From an alpha proteobacterium AAP38 (GTDB lineage Bacteria > Pseudomonadota > Alphaproteobacteria > Azospirillales > Azospirillaceae), in assembly GCA_001296005.1 (NCBI GenBank), contig LJHR01000009.1, positions 186,001 through 250,000 of the forward strand: DNA of 64,000 nucleotides, read 5' to 3'. Below the pieces are notes generated by a model, which searched no databases, had not been told where the DNA came from, and worked only from the letters and a program-made list of their open reading frames with translations. Both the position numbers and the translations under genes were made by a program. Positions 25,122 to 35,000 of this stretch are shown piece after piece (position 1 is the stretch's first letter; each line of letters begins with the position of its first letter).

Positions 25122-25202
25122 TTGACGGGCACCTTCCAAGTCCATAGCTTCGACGGCGGGTCACACCCCCCCAACGGGGTGCTACTATTCTGGAAGGAAT
25201 AG
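25122..25202 (+). promoter_or_regulatory. serC promoter and structured 5' leader (serC-motif-like)
   Basis: A TTGACG at 25122-25127, then 17 bases and TAGCTT at 25145-25150, form a sigma-70-like promoter. The leader then holds a hairpin CACCCC...GGGGTG (25164-25181) and a second one, CTATTC-TGGAAG-GAATAG (25185-25202), whose loop carries the ribosome-binding GGAAGG. Two short stems ahead of serC, the second overlapping the Shine-Dalgarno, agree with what I recall of the alphaproteobacterial serC RNA motif; a covariance search would settle it. Confidence 0.5.
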
Positions 25203-25207
25203 CCATA

Positions 25208-26365
25208 ATGGCTGCGCCGAAGCCGGGCAATCGCCCCGCTAATCCGCAATTCTCGTCGGGTCCCTGCGCTAAGCGCCCCGGCTGGACGATTGAAGCCCTC
25301 AAGGGCGCCCTGACGGGCCGCTCGCACCGCTCCAAGCCCGGCAAGGCCAAGCTGGAGCAGGTGATTACCCTCTCCAAGGAAATTCTGGGCATCCCCGCCG
25401 ATTACCGGCTGGGCATTGTTCCCGCCTCCGACACCGGTGCCGTCGAAATGGCACTGTGGTCGCTGCTGGGCGCCCGTGGCGTCGATATGCTGGCCTGGGA
25501 ATCCTTTGGTAAGGATTGGGTCACCGACGTCGTCAAGCAGCTGCGGCTGACCGATGTCCGTCAGATGGTCGCCGGTTACGGTGCGCTGCCCGACCTCACC
25601 GCCGTCGATTTCTCCCGCGATGTCGTCTTCACCTGGAACGGCACCACCTCGGGTGTCCGCGTCGCCAATGGCGACTGGATTGCCGCCGACCGCGAGGGCC
25701 TGACCATCTGCGACGCGACGTCTGCCGCGTTCGCCATGGACCTGCCCTGGGACAAGCTGGATGTCGTCACCTGGTCCTGGCAGAAGGTGCTGGGCGGTGA
25801 AGCCGCGCACGGCATGATCGCGTTGAGCCCTCGTGCCGTTGACCGGCTGCTGAACTACAAGCCGGCTTGGCCGCTGCCGAAGATTTTCCGCATGGCCAGC
25901 AATGGCAAGCTGTCGGAAGGCATCTTCAAGGGTGAGACCATCAACACCCCATCAATGATCGCCGTCGAAGACGCGCTGGACGGCCTGAACTGGGCCAAGT
26001 CGGTGGGCGGTCTGGAAGGGCTGATCGGCCGGTCGGAAGGTAACCTGAAGGCCGTGGCCGACTGGGTTGCCAAGACCGACTGGGTCGATTTCCTGGCCGA
26101 CACGGTGGACAGCCGTTCCTGCACCTCCATCTGCCTGAAGATTGTCGACCCCTGGGCGACCGAACAGCCGGCAGAGGCGCAGGCCGAGATCGCCAAGAAG
26201 CTGACCAGCCTTCTGGAAAAGGAAGGCGTGGCGCTGGACGCCGGCTCCTACCGCGATGCCCCGCCGGGCATCCGCATCTGGGGCGGCGCCACTGTCGAGA
26301 ACGCTGACATCGTGGCCCTGCTGCCCTGGCTCGACTGGGCCTATGAGACGGTCAAGGCCGGCTGA
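25208..26365 (+). CDS. serC: Phosphoserine aminotransferase
   Basis: 385 residues from the ATG at 25208. [12 protein letters not shown] at the start, the [10 protein letters not shown] phosphate region and [13 protein letters not shown] precede the PLP lysine in [12 protein letters not shown]. This is the longer form of SerC found in alphaproteobacteria and some archaea. It transfers the amino group of glutamate to 3-phosphohydroxypyruvate, the second step of serine synthesis, and can serve pyridoxine synthesis. serA, the first enzyme, follows 204 bases downstream. Serine is also the head-group donor for sphingolipid base formation, though that link is only metabolic. Confidence 0.95.
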   Translation: MAAPKPGNRPANPQFSSGPCAKRPGWTIEALKGALTGRSHRSKPGKAKLEQVITLSKEILGIPADYRLGIVPASDTGAVEMALWSLLGARGVDMLAWESFGKDWVTDVVKQLRLTDVRQMVAGYGALPDLTAVDFSRDVVFTWNGTTSGVRVANGDWIAADREGLTICDATSAAFAMDLPWDKLDVVTWSWQKVLGGEAAHGMIALSPRAVDRLLNYKPAWPLPKIFRMASNGKLSEGIFKGETINTPSMIAVEDALDGLNWAKSVGGLEGLIGRSEGNLKAVADWVAKTDWVDFLADTVDSRSCTSICLKIVDPWATEQPAEAQAEIAKKLTSLLEKEGVALDAGSYRDAPPGIRIWGGATVENADIVALLPWLDWAYETVKAG

Positions 26366-26386
26366 TTTCCTGATTTGACGGGTTGA

Positions 26387-26521
26387 CCCTCACCCTCCCA
26401 TTGCTTGGCAGCGATGGGCCCCTCCCTCTCCCGCCAGGCGGTAGAGGGGCAGATTTCACCCCTCGCCCACGAAAGTGGGAGAGGGAGGGGCCCGCCCGCA
26501 ACGCAGGTGGGAGGGTGAGGG
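26387..26521. repeat. Large nested inverted repeat (REP/BIME-like) between serC and serA
   Basis: Outer arms CCCTCACCCTCCCA (26387-26400) and its exact complement (26508-26521) enclose inner arms of 17 bases (26416-26432 and 26477-26493), also exactly complementary. The whole 135-base element would fold into one long, interrupted hairpin. The C/T-rich CCCTCACCCTCCC word is the style of dispersed intergenic palindromes in alphaproteobacterial genomes. It could attenuate or stabilise the serC-serA transcript. Confidence 0.8.
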
Positions 26522-26569
26522 GACCCTGCTTCCCCATATATCCCGCATCTTCATGCGAAGGACACTCCC

Positions 26570-28150
26570 ATGCCCAAGGTTCTGATTTCCGACAGCCTGT
26601 CCCCCCGCGCCGTAGAGATTTTCAAGGAGCGCGGCGTTGAGGTTGACGTCAAGGTCGGTCTGAAGCCCGACGAGTTGAAGGCCATCATCGGTGAGTATGA
26701 TGGTCTGGCCATCCGTTCCAACACCAAGGTGACCAAGGATATCCTGGCCGCTGCCACCAACCTGAAGGTTGTCGGGCGCGCCGGTATCGGTGTTGATAAT
26801 GTGGACATCCCCGCCGCCACGGCCCGTGGCGTCGTCGTGATGAACACGCCGTTCGGCAATTCCATCACCACCGCCGAACATGCCATCGCCATGATGTTTG
26901 CGCTGGCCCGTGAAATCCCGGCGGCCAATGCCTCCACCCATGCCGGCAAGTGGGAGAAGAACCGCTTCATGGGCGTGGAACTGTTCGGCAAGGTGCTGGG
27001 CGTCATCGGCTGCGGCAATATCGGTGGCATCGTCGCTGATCGCGCCATCGGCCTGAAGATGAAGGTCATCGCCTTCGACCCGTTCCTGTCGCCCGAACGC
27101 GCCACGGAAATCGGCGTGGAGAAGGTGGAACTGGAAGAGCTGCTGAAGCGCGCTGACTTCATCACCCTGCACACGCCGCTGACCGAGGCGACCAAGGGTG
27201 TGCTGGACGCCAAGGCGCTCGCCAAGACCAAGAAGGGCGTGCGCATCATCAACTGTGCGCGTGGCGGCCTGATCGTGGAAGAGGCCCTGCAGGCCGCCAT
27301 CGAAGCCGGCCATGTTGCCGGTGCCGCCCTGGACGTGTTCGCGGAAGAGCCGGCCAAGGCCCATCCGCTGTTCGGCAATGAAAAGGTTGTGGCCACGCCG
27401 CACCTGGGCGCCTCTACGACGGAAGCGCAGGAAAACGTTGCCCTGCAGGTGGCCGAACAGCTGGCCGACTATCTGGTGAATGGCGCTGTCGTCAATGCCC
27501 TGAACATGCCGTCCGTCACGGCGGAAGAGGCCCCGCGCCTGCGTCCCTACATGAAGCTGGCCGAACAGCTGGGCGGTTTCGTGGGCCAGCTGATCGATGG
27601 CAGCCTTAAGGGCGTGGCCATCGAATATGAAGGCCAGGCCGCGACGCTGAACACCAAGCCGCTGACCGCCATCGTGCTGAAGGGCCTGCTGGGTCCGCTG
27701 ATGGAATCGGTGAACATGGTCAACGCCCCCGTCATAGCCAAGGAGCGTGACATCAAGGTGGCCGAGACCAAGCGCACCAATGACGGCGATTATCAGACGC
27801 TGGTCCGCATCATCGTCACCACCGACAAGGGTACCAACAGCGTCACTGGCACCCTTTTCGGCGGCGACAAGCCCCGTCTGGTCGAAATCGATGAAGTGCC
27901 GATCGAAGCCGAAGTGACGCCCTTCATGCTGTTCGTCCGTAACGAGGACAAGCCGGGCTTCATCGGCAAGCTGGGTACCACGCTCGGCAATGCCAGCGTC
28001 AACATCGCCACCTTCCACCTGGGCCGTACGGCCCCGGGTGCCAACGCCATCTGTCTGGTGTCGGTCGATCAGAAGGTGGATGACGCCCTGCTGGCCACCA
28101 TCCGCGCCCTGCCTAGCGTGGTGCGTGCGACGGAACTGACCTTCGCCTGA
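26570..28150 (+). CDS. serA: D-3-phosphoglycerate dehydrogenase
   Basis: 526 residues, the length of the long (type I) enzyme. The N-terminal substrate domain (GLAIRSNTKVT, GRAGIGVDNVDI) is followed by the NAD-binding GVIGCGNIGG (about 144-153), the catalytic INCARGGLIVEEAL arginine and HLGASTTEAQENVA. An intervening ASB domain and a C-terminal ACT-type regulatory domain (PGFIGKLGTTLGNASVNI) complete it. It oxidises 3-phosphoglycerate to phosphohydroxypyruvate; the ACT domain is the usual site of serine feedback. The transcript ends in a strong terminator. Confidence 0.96.
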   Translation: MPKVLISDSLSPRAVEIFKERGVEVDVKVGLKPDELKAIIGEYDGLAIRSNTKVTKDILAAATNLKVVGRAGIGVDNVDIPAATARGVVVMNTPFGNSITTAEHAIAMMFALAREIPAANASTHAGKWEKNRFMGVELFGKVLGVIGCGNIGGIVADRAIGLKMKVIAFDPFLSPERATEIGVEKVELEELLKRADFITLHTPLTEATKGVLDAKALAKTKKGVRIINCARGGLIVEEALQAAIEAGHVAGAALDVFAEEPAKAHPLFGNEKVVATPHLGASTTEAQENVALQVAEQLADYLVNGAVVNALNMPSVTAEEAPRLRPYMKLAEQLGGFVGQLIDGSLKGVAIEYEGQAATLNTKPLTAIVLKGLLGPLMESVNMVNAPVIAKERDIKVAETKRTNDGDYQTLVRIIVTTDKGTNSVTGTLFGGDKPRLVEIDEVPIEAEVTPFMLFVRNEDKPGFIGKLGTTLGNASVNIATFHLGRTAPGANAICLVSVDQKVDDALLATIRALPSVVRATELTFA

Positions 28151-28175
28151 TCCTGACCGTGATCAAGCGGGAGAG

Positions 28176-28206
28176 AAGGGAGGGCATTGGCCCTCCCTTT
28201 TTCTTT
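28176..28206 (+). terminator. Rho-independent terminator of serA
   Basis: Perfect 10-bp arms AAGGGAGGGC and GCCCTCCCTT (28176-28185, 28190-28199) with an ATTG loop, followed by TTTCTTT. Confidence 0.9.
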
Positions 28207-28217
28207 ATGTGCAACGG

Positions 28218-28781
28218 TCAGGCCGGTGTCGCACCTGGTGGGCGCAGATACGCAAGCATGTGCGCGACATAATCGGCCTTGCCCAGCGGAATGCCGTGAT
28301 GGCGCAGGATCGTGTAGGCCGTTGTCAGGTGGAAATAGAACTGCGGCAGGCACCAGTCCCGGGCATATTGTTCAGGTGACATGTCAAAGACCATGCCGTT
28401 GGGCAGGGCCAGGGCGATGGTGCGCCCGTCATGCCGGTCCAATGCGCCTGGCTCCAGTGCCGTCAGGAAACCGATCGCCGCCGACAGGCATTCCCGCGCC
28501 TGGACCCAGTTGCCGGGATTGGCATTGGCGTTCCAGCCCTGCTGACGCACGGCCAGCAGCGTATCGGGCAAGGCGACGCCCTGAAGACGGTAGAACGGTT
28601 CCTGCGCCTGGAAACAGGCAAAGCGGATTTGGGCGGCCAGAGGATACATGTCAGGTGCCAGCCGATTCGACAGCAGTGCGTCGGTATCCGTCCCCTGATG
28701 GGCCTGCGCCTTGTCCAGCCAGCCGCCCATGGCGCGCAGCATCTGCGTGAAGGTCGGCACCAGAAGCTCATGCAATGACAT
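28218..28781 (-). CDS. DUF1993 family protein
   Basis: 187 residues from the ATG at 28781 (MSLHELLVPTFTQMLRAM), preceded by GAGAGA. The pattern of a four-helix-bundle protein with LAPDMYPLAAQIRFACFQA and a C-terminal PQFYFHLTTAYTILRHHGIPLGKADY matches the DUF1993 family, structurally related to DinB-like bundles. No enzymatic activity is established for the family. It is transcribed alone, convergent with serA. Confidence 0.85.
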   Translation of the reverse strand: MSLHELLVPTFTQMLRAMGGWLDKAQAHQGTDTDALLSNRLAPDMYPLAAQIRFACFQAQEPFYRLQGVALPDTLLAVRQQGWNANANPGNWVQARECLSAAIGFLTALEPGALDRHDGRTIALALPNGMVFDMSPEQYARDWCLPQFYFHLTTAYTILRHHGIPLGKADYVAHMLAYLRPPGATPA

Positions 28782-28998
28782 TTCATCTCTCGTCCGGTTG
28801 ATCGTCCCCGGACTGTAGCGCCCATGGACCGGCGTCACGCCATCCCGTCGATACAGATACCCTTCTTCCTATCCGAAAGTGATGTGTTCGGTGGAAAATC
28901 GTAACCATGGTGTTCGACAGTTTGTGCTATGTAGTCTGTCGGACCCGGTAGACCCGGGCCCTTGATCGGACAACCCCTGAGACGCAAGGCCTTTGCAG

Positions 28999-29361
28999 AT
29001 GAAGTATGGCAGCGAATCGAGCAATCTCTCCGGCGCTGGCAAGAGCGAGGTGTCCTCCGCCTTGCAGGAAATCAGCCGTGAGTTGGAAGGCCTGCGGACC
29101 GAAATTGAGAAGGTCGGCACGGTGGCGCAGCAGATTGACGCCATCGCCAAGCAGACCAACCTGCTGGCCCTGAACGCCACCATCGAAGCCGCCCGCGCGG
29201 GCGAAGCCGGCAAGGGCTTCGCGGTCGTGGCCGGTGAAGTGAAGAACCTGTCGGGCCAGACCGCCGCCGCAACGGCCGAAATCTCTGCCGTGCTGCAGAG
29301 CCTGACGAAGCGTACCCAGCATCTGGGCCAGCTGGTCGAGCGCGCCATCACCCACGCCTGA
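28999..29361 (+). CDS. Soluble mini-chemoreceptor: isolated MCP signalling hairpin
   Basis: Only 120 residues from the ATG at 28999. It contains the highly conserved tip of methyl-accepting chemotaxis proteins: [20 protein letters not shown] and [15 protein letters not shown], flanked by short heptad-repeat helices. There is no transmembrane helix, HAMP, PAS or other sensor domain. The hairpin could bind CheA/CheW or insert into receptor arrays as a non-sensing member. It has its own terminator and no chemotaxis genes beside it. Complete coding with normal codon use and an independent terminator argue against a degraded pseudogene. Confidence 0.85.
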   Translation: MKYGSESSNLSGAGKSEVSSALQEISRELEGLRTEIEKVGTVAQQIDAIAKQTNLLALNATIEAARAGEAGKGFAVVAGEVKNLSGQTAAATAEISAVLQSLTKRTQHLGQLVERAITHA

Positions 29362-29380
29362 TCGCGTGTTGTGACATTAG

Positions 29381-29418
29381 AAAGGGCGGTGCCGGTGACG
29401 GCGCCGCCCTTTGCGTTT
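29381..29418 (+). terminator. Rho-independent terminator of the mini-chemoreceptor gene
   Basis: Arms AAAGGGCGGTGCC (29381-29393) and GGCGCCGCCCTTT (29400-29412), with one G-U pair, are followed by GCGTTTT. Confidence 0.85.
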
Positions 29419-29456
29419 TGAATGATGTTCCAAGGTAAAATTTCAGGATCGCACTG

Positions 29457-30695
29457 ATGTCGAACCGCCCCATCCTGATAATCGGCGCTGGCCCTGCGGG
29501 TCTGATGGCAGCAGAAATCCTGGCAGGTGCGGGCCACCTCGTGGAAATCCATGACGCCATGCCCAGCCCGGCGCGCAAGCTCCTGATGGCGGGGCGCGGG
29601 GGGCTGAACATCACCCATTCTGAACCGCTGGACCGGTTCATCACCCGCTATGGTGCTGCCCGTCCCTTCATGGACCCGCTGATCCGGGCCTTCACGCCAC
29701 CCGACCTGCGCGACTGGTGCCATGGGCTGGGGGTGGAGACATTTGTCGGCTCCTCCGGTCGGGTGTTCCCGAAAAGCTTCAAGGCCTCCATCCTGCTGCG
29801 CGCCTGGCTGCAACGGCTGGACGGGTTGGGGGTGAAGCTGTTCACCCGCCACCGCTGGACCGGTTGGGCCGATGACGGGGCCGTGTCATTTGATACACCG
29901 GCGGGTCCGCAGACGGTCCAGGCCGCCGCCACCATCCTGGCACTGGGTGGGGCCAGCTGGCCGCGGCTGGGATCGGATGGTGGGTGGAGTGCGCTGCTGG
30001 CGGCGCGCGGTTTGCCGCTCGCCCCGTTCCGCCCGTCCAATAGTGGCTTTGATGTCGCCTGGAGTGCCGGGTTCCTGGAGCGGGCAGAGGGTGAGCCGCT
30101 GAAGCGCATCGCCCTGACCTTCAAGGACCGCACCGTTCCCGGTGAACTGGTCGTCACGCGCACGGGGCTTGAAGGTGGGGCGCTTTACGCCCTGTCGGCG
30201 CCGCTGCGCGACGCGATTGAGCGGGAAGGAAAGGTGGTGGTGCATCTGGACCTGAAGCCCGACCTGACGGGGCCGCAGGTGCAGAACAAGCTGGCGCGCA
30301 CCCCGCCCGCCGACAGTCTGGCCAACAAGCTGCGCAAGGGCCTGACCCTGGGGCCGCCAACCGTTGCCCTGATCCGGGAATTCGCAGGCGATGCCGATCT
30401 GGGCCGAACCACCAATCTGGCGGCACTGGTCAAGGCCCTTCCGGTGACCCTGTCCGGGCAGCGGGGGCTGGACCGGGCCATCTCCAGCGCGGGCGGCATC
30501 AAGCTGTCGGCCCTGGACGGCAATCTGATGCTATCCACACTGCCGGGCGTCTTTGCCTGTGGCGAGATGCTGGATTGGGAGGCGCCGACGGGCGGATACC
30601 TGCTCCAGGGCTGTTATGCGACGGCGGTGGCGGCGGCCAGGGGTGTGGAGCGGTTCCTTACTTCCCCGACGACACTGCCCGGCGAAGGCGCCTGA
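29457..30695 (+). CDS. TIGR03862-type FAD/NAD(P)-dependent flavoprotein (HI0933/BaiN-like)
   Basis: 412 residues. The N-terminal ILIIGAGPAGLMAAEIL binds FAD, and KLLMAGRGGLNITHSEP is the signature of the HI0933/BaiN group. Near the C-terminus FACGEMLDWEAPTGGYLLQG closes the FAD site. Relatives include BaiN-like oxidoreductases of poorly known physiological substrate. The ATG at 29457 lies just after the mini-MCP terminator. The last 38 bases overlap the end of the convergent DUF3422 gene. Confidence 0.92.
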   Translation: MSNRPILIIGAGPAGLMAAEILAGAGHLVEIHDAMPSPARKLLMAGRGGLNITHSEPLDRFITRYGAARPFMDPLIRAFTPPDLRDWCHGLGVETFVGSSGRVFPKSFKASILLRAWLQRLDGLGVKLFTRHRWTGWADDGAVSFDTPAGPQTVQAAATILALGGASWPRLGSDGGWSALLAARGLPLAPFRPSNSGFDVAWSAGFLERAEGEPLKRIALTFKDRTVPGELVVTRTGLEGGALYALSAPLRDAIEREGKVVVHLDLKPDLTGPQVQNKLARTPPADSLANKLRKGLTLGPPTVALIREFAGDADLGRTTNLAALVKALPVTLSGQRGLDRAISSAGGIKLSALDGNLMLSTLPGVFACGEMLDWEAPTGGYLLQGCYATAVAAARGVERFLTSPTTLPGEGA

Positions 30696-31968
30696 TCCCC
30701 ACCCAGACGGCGGCGACAATGGTCGGCACGGCAATGCCGGTCATCAGCGCCTTGGGCGGCAGGCCGCCAATGGTGGGTAGGCCATCCACCACGTACTTCA
30801 CCAGCCCCAGCAGATAATAGGAGATGGCGAAGACCGACAGGCCTTCGACCGCTTCCTGAATACGCAGTTGGGTGCGGGCGCGGTGTTCCAGGCTTTTCAG
30901 GATTTCGGCGTTCTGTTCCGCCCGTTGCACATCCACACGGGTACGCAGCAGCGAACTGGCGCGGCTGATCCCGGCGGCCAGCTCTCCCTGACGCCGGGCC
31001 ACCGCCTCACAGGTGCGGACGGCGGGGCGGAAACGGCGTTCCAGGAAGACGCCAAGGCGCTGCAGGCCGGGTATCCGTTCTTCCCGCAATTCCTCCACCC
31101 GCCGTTCGACCAGCTCGGCATAGGCGGTCGTGGCCCCGAACCGGTAGCGGCAGCGCACCGACAGGGCTTCGGCTTCTGCCGCCAGACGGGTCAGCGCATC
31201 CAGCAGCCCATGTTCTTCCGCTAGATTGCCGCCTAGGGCGGTGCTGGCCACGATGCCTTCCAGCCGCTGTTCCAGGCTGGCCAGTTCCGGCCCTGCCTCC
31301 CGCGCCAGGGGCAGGCCCAGCAGCGCGGTCATGCGGTAGGTCTCAATCTCCAGCAGACGCTGGATCACACGGCCGGCATGGCTGGCCGACAGGGCCTTGT
31401 CGCGCACCAGGATGCGGGTATGGCCGTCGCTGCCTAGGTGGAAATCGGTCCAGACCAGCGCCTCGCCGCCCGCCACCTCGCTGCCCAGCAGCTCTCCACG
31501 AGGAAAAATGGCGGACAGGCTGTCGGGTGTGTGATGCGGGTCGCCATCCGGCTCCAGCCGCAGATGGCAGGCCACCAGACGCGACCCCGGCAGCCGTGAG
31601 GTCCAGTCGGCCAGACGCGGGGACAGGGCCGACCAGTCTCCCGCTTCTCCCGGTGCCATGTCGGCGATGGTGATGGCGGTGAATTCGGTATGGCGTTCCC
31701 ATTTTACGGCGCGGCCATCGACCAACAGCTGCACCTGCCGTAGCTCCGATCCCGGCAGCGGCAGGCCAACATCGCGGCATAGCGCCAGCAGATGGGCATG
31801 ATCAGCCCCCAGCTCTCCCGTCAGATGCGCCAGATGGGTGATGCGGGCCGGGGTCGTGATCCGCATGTGCGGACGCGCATGCAACTCGTCATTCAGCTGC
31901 GTGCGTTGGGGGTGATCCCTTCCGTCGCGCCCATCCGGTGCCATCGCCATGAAGTTCCCCCGGCTCAT
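30658..31968 (-). CDS. DUF3422 family membrane-anchored protein
   Basis: 436 residues. The N-terminal part (LNDELHARPHMRITTPARITHL) and the central helical region match the DUF3422 family. The C-terminus carries two hydrophobic segments (SVFAISYYLLGLVKYVV and MTGIAVPTIVAAVWVGI), so the bulk of the protein probably faces the cytoplasm as a C-terminally anchored protein. Function is unknown. A start at the internal ATG 31950, with GGGGGAAC just upstream, is at least as likely as 31968. Confidence 0.85.
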   Translation of the reverse strand: MSRGNFMAMAPDGRDGRDHPQRTQLNDELHARPHMRITTPARITHLAHLTGELGADHAHLLALCRDVGLPLPGSELRQVQLLVDGRAVKWERHTEFTAITIADMAPGEAGDWSALSPRLADWTSRLPGSRLVACHLRLEPDGDPHHTPDSLSAIFPRGELLGSEVAGGEALVWTDFHLGSDGHTRILVRDKALSASHAGRVIQRLLEIETYRMTALLGLPLAREAGPELASLEQRLEGIVASTALGGNLAEEHGLLDALTRLAAEAEALSVRCRYRFGATTAYAELVERRVEELREERIPGLQRLGVFLERRFRPAVRTCEAVARRQGELAAGISRASSLLRTRVDVQRAEQNAEILKSLEHRARTQLRIQEAVEGLSVFAISYYLLGLVKYVVDGLPTIGGLPPKALMTGIAVPTIVAAVWVGIRRLRRAVSSGK

Positions 31969-32038
31969 TATTCTGATTATGGTTAACTATGACGCGGGTG
32001 TTGGCGGTGCGCCATGAGACATGTTGGCAAAATGCCCG

Positions 32039-35000
32039 TCAGGCCCGCACTCCGGAACCGCGTGATGCCGATTGGACACGCGCCCAGAAATGTGCCCCCG
32101 TTTGAAACCCGATGGTGCCGGCGTAACCGACCGTTTCAAGACTGTCGCGGAAGATGGTGCCGATGGATTGACGCAGGTCCGCCGACAGCAGCGTCTGGGT
32201 GCGGATCATCAGGTCGAAGCGGCCGGGCCAGACCAGCCCATCCAGCTGCATGGGGCCAAGACGGCTGAAATTCAGGTCCAGAAGGAAGCGCTTGGCAGGG
32301 CCACGGCCATCGGCCGGCTTCTCCTCTCCCTCCTGATCCGTCGCGCTGCGTACATGTAGCTGCGCGCGCATCACCTGTTCCGGCACGCCGAACGGGATGG
32401 GCATGCCGCGCCAGCCATCGGGCGTCGGTTCGGCCGCCTGCCGTGCCGCCGCCTGGAAATCCTCCCGCAACTGGGCCAGCAGGCGGGCGCCGCCACGGCC
32501 CTTCAGAATCTCCGTCGCTTCCCCGCCCAGCCAGCCCGACGCATCGCCACCGCGCAGGGCCGACAGGAAGAAGGTCAGGTTGGTGGTCAGGCGCTTGCTG
32601 GGCTGTGGCAGGATATTGGCGGCGATGGTGCGGGCCATGGCGGGATCGGCGGCCATCAGGGCCGACATCACCTCCCGCATGGCAGGCCAGTCGCTGCCCT
32701 GGCCGGGGTCAAGCGGGGGCAGTATGCCCACCATGTCCCGGTTCTGCGGAATTTCCAGGGCCAGTGTCAGGTTGGTGCCGGGCGGCAGATCGGTACGCGC
32801 CCGCAGAACCAGGGTCCCCGCCGGTGTCGTCACCACAGGCTGCCCCTGGCTGGTATTGCCAACCAGGGTGCCGGTAACACTGTTGGCCGGCGCGTCGTCC
32901 AGACTTGCCGGGCTTGCCCCCGCCATATCCACCGACAGGATACGCAGTTGCACCGGCTGTCCATTGGGCAGGGGGGCCGGGCGGGGGGACTGTGGGGGTG
33001 CTGACGGTACGGTGGGTGGGGCGGTCACCGGGGTTGATGCATCGCCGCGCAGACGCGCGGTCTGGATCGCGGGTTCAGCCTCCGGTGCTGGAACAAGGCC
33101 GGGGGTTGCTGTCGCACGGGCCGGTTCGCTGGCGGTCTGGGGCATTGTGGGGGTAGGCGGGCGAGCGGCACCGTTGCCGGGAGACGCGGCGGCGGGCGTG
33201 GGCGGGTCGGCGCGGTCCGGCCTGTCCGGCATGGCCGGCGGGCTTGTGGATGGCTGGGCCGCCGGTGCCGGCCTCGCGTCTGGCTGTGTGCCAGCCTGTG
33301 TTGTTGCGGGCGCAGTCGGGGGCGATGGCGGCAGGGCGTCACGCGCCCGCGCCACCTGCACCGGCGGGGCCGGGGCCTGTTCCGCCTGACCAGGGATCGG
33401 CGGCGGAGAGGGGCGGGCGTCAGTACCGGCGGGAGGTATGGCGGGTGCTGTCGGTTGTGCCGGGCCGCCGGGCACTGGTGCCGGTGGCGCGTTGGGTGTG
33501 GGTACTGTTGACGGCGCGGTCGGTGGGGGTGGCGGTTGCGGATCACGCAGCCGTGCCACCTGTATCGCCTGTGGCTGTGGCGCGCCGGGTTGGGCGGGTG
33601 TTGGCTGTGGCCGTGTCTGTTCCCCCGTCGGTGGGGCTGTGGGGGGGGATGGTGGCTGTCCGTCCCGGATGCGGGCCAGGGGTATCTCGCTGGTCTCCGA
33701 TTTCGCTCCGGGTGGCTGCGGCGGCACCGGCGGTGGCGAGGGGGCCTTGCCGGGGACCGGACTGTCGGGGGCCGGGCTATTCGTTGGGGCGGGAGTTGTC
33801 GGGGCCTGACCATCGGCGGGTTTTGCTGTCTCTGGAACGGGCGCCGTTGAACCGGGCAGCGGCGGGAGGGTTGGTCCTGCCGGTACGGTCGCGGTCGGGG
33901 GGGCTGTGGGGGACTGGGGTGGCGATGGCTGCCGTGCCCGTGCCAATTCCTGCCCCCCCGCAGCGGCGGGCAGGTCGGGCAGGGGAACGCCGGGTGTGGC
34001 CGGTGCGGCGGGTCGGGAGGGGGTAGCCGCAGGTTCAGCGGGCCGTCTGCCACCCGTTGGTGCGGGGTTGGGCGTTGGAATCGGTGTCCCCGCCGCCGGC
34101 TGTGTCGACGGGGCGGTCGCTGGGGCTGACGGTGCCGCCGACCGCAGCCGCGCTTCCGTCACCGGTGGCTGTTTCGATGAAGGGCTGTCCAGGTCCTGGA
34201 AGGAGAACAGGCCGGATGAGGGGGTGGTGGGGATGTTGTACCGCGCCAGACGGGCCAGACGCGCGGCGTCCGGGGCGGGTGGCGTTGCCGGCCTTTCCGC
34301 TGTGGGTGCCGGGGGCTGGTCCGGCGTATCGCTCGGTGCCGGTGTGGGTTCCGGCGATGACGGGGCGGCAACACCAGGCTTCGCCACGACCGCTGGCGTA
34401 TCACCCAACAGGGCGGTCAGAGGCGGCAAGGAGGCCGAGCTGGGAAGCGGCGCCTGCCCCTGGGTCGGCGCGGGGCTGGGCGCGCTGCCTGTGTTGGGGG
34501 TGGGCGTCTGGGGTGCGGGCGCGGAGGCCGGTGGGCTTATAGTTTCCGCTGTTGGCGCACCGCCGCCGGGCGCCGGCACCTGTCCTGATGGTGCGGCGGC
34601 ATTTGCACCGCTGGCGGCGTTGCTGGTGCTGACGGGGGGCGGGGGGGATGGTGCGCGCGGCGTGGCGGCCACGACGATGGCGGCGATGGTGGCCCCTGGC
34701 TGGATCTGCGGCAGGGGCTGGGCCGGCGGGGTGGGGGCCGTGGTCTGCGGTGCGGCGGCCTTATCCGTGACCGGATTATTTACCGCCGGGGTCGGCGTCT
34801 GTGTCTGCGGTGGGGCCAGGGCGGCGGCGCGGGGCGGGGTTCCCGCCACCTGCGGCGGGATGCGCAGGGTGACGGGGCGGTCGGTGGGCAGTGGGGTTGG
34901 CGTTTCCACCGACACATCACCGGCGGCGGTGCGGATGGTGGCCTTGCCATCCTCCTGCGCCACCACCTGACCGGACACCACCAGCGCACGGTCAAGCCCT

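Noticed and set aside
26366-26569. CRISPR-like repeats in the serC-serA gap
   Set aside because: The repeats are inverted and nested, not regularly spaced direct repeats; no cas genes.
26456-28018. 520-codon frame antisense to serA
   Set aside because: Lies wholly over the certain serA gene and has shadow composition.
33025-34970. Several long frames on both strands over the proline-rich FliK-like region
   Set aside because: Low-complexity GC-rich sequence leaves all frames open; only the minus frame joins a folded C-terminal domain.
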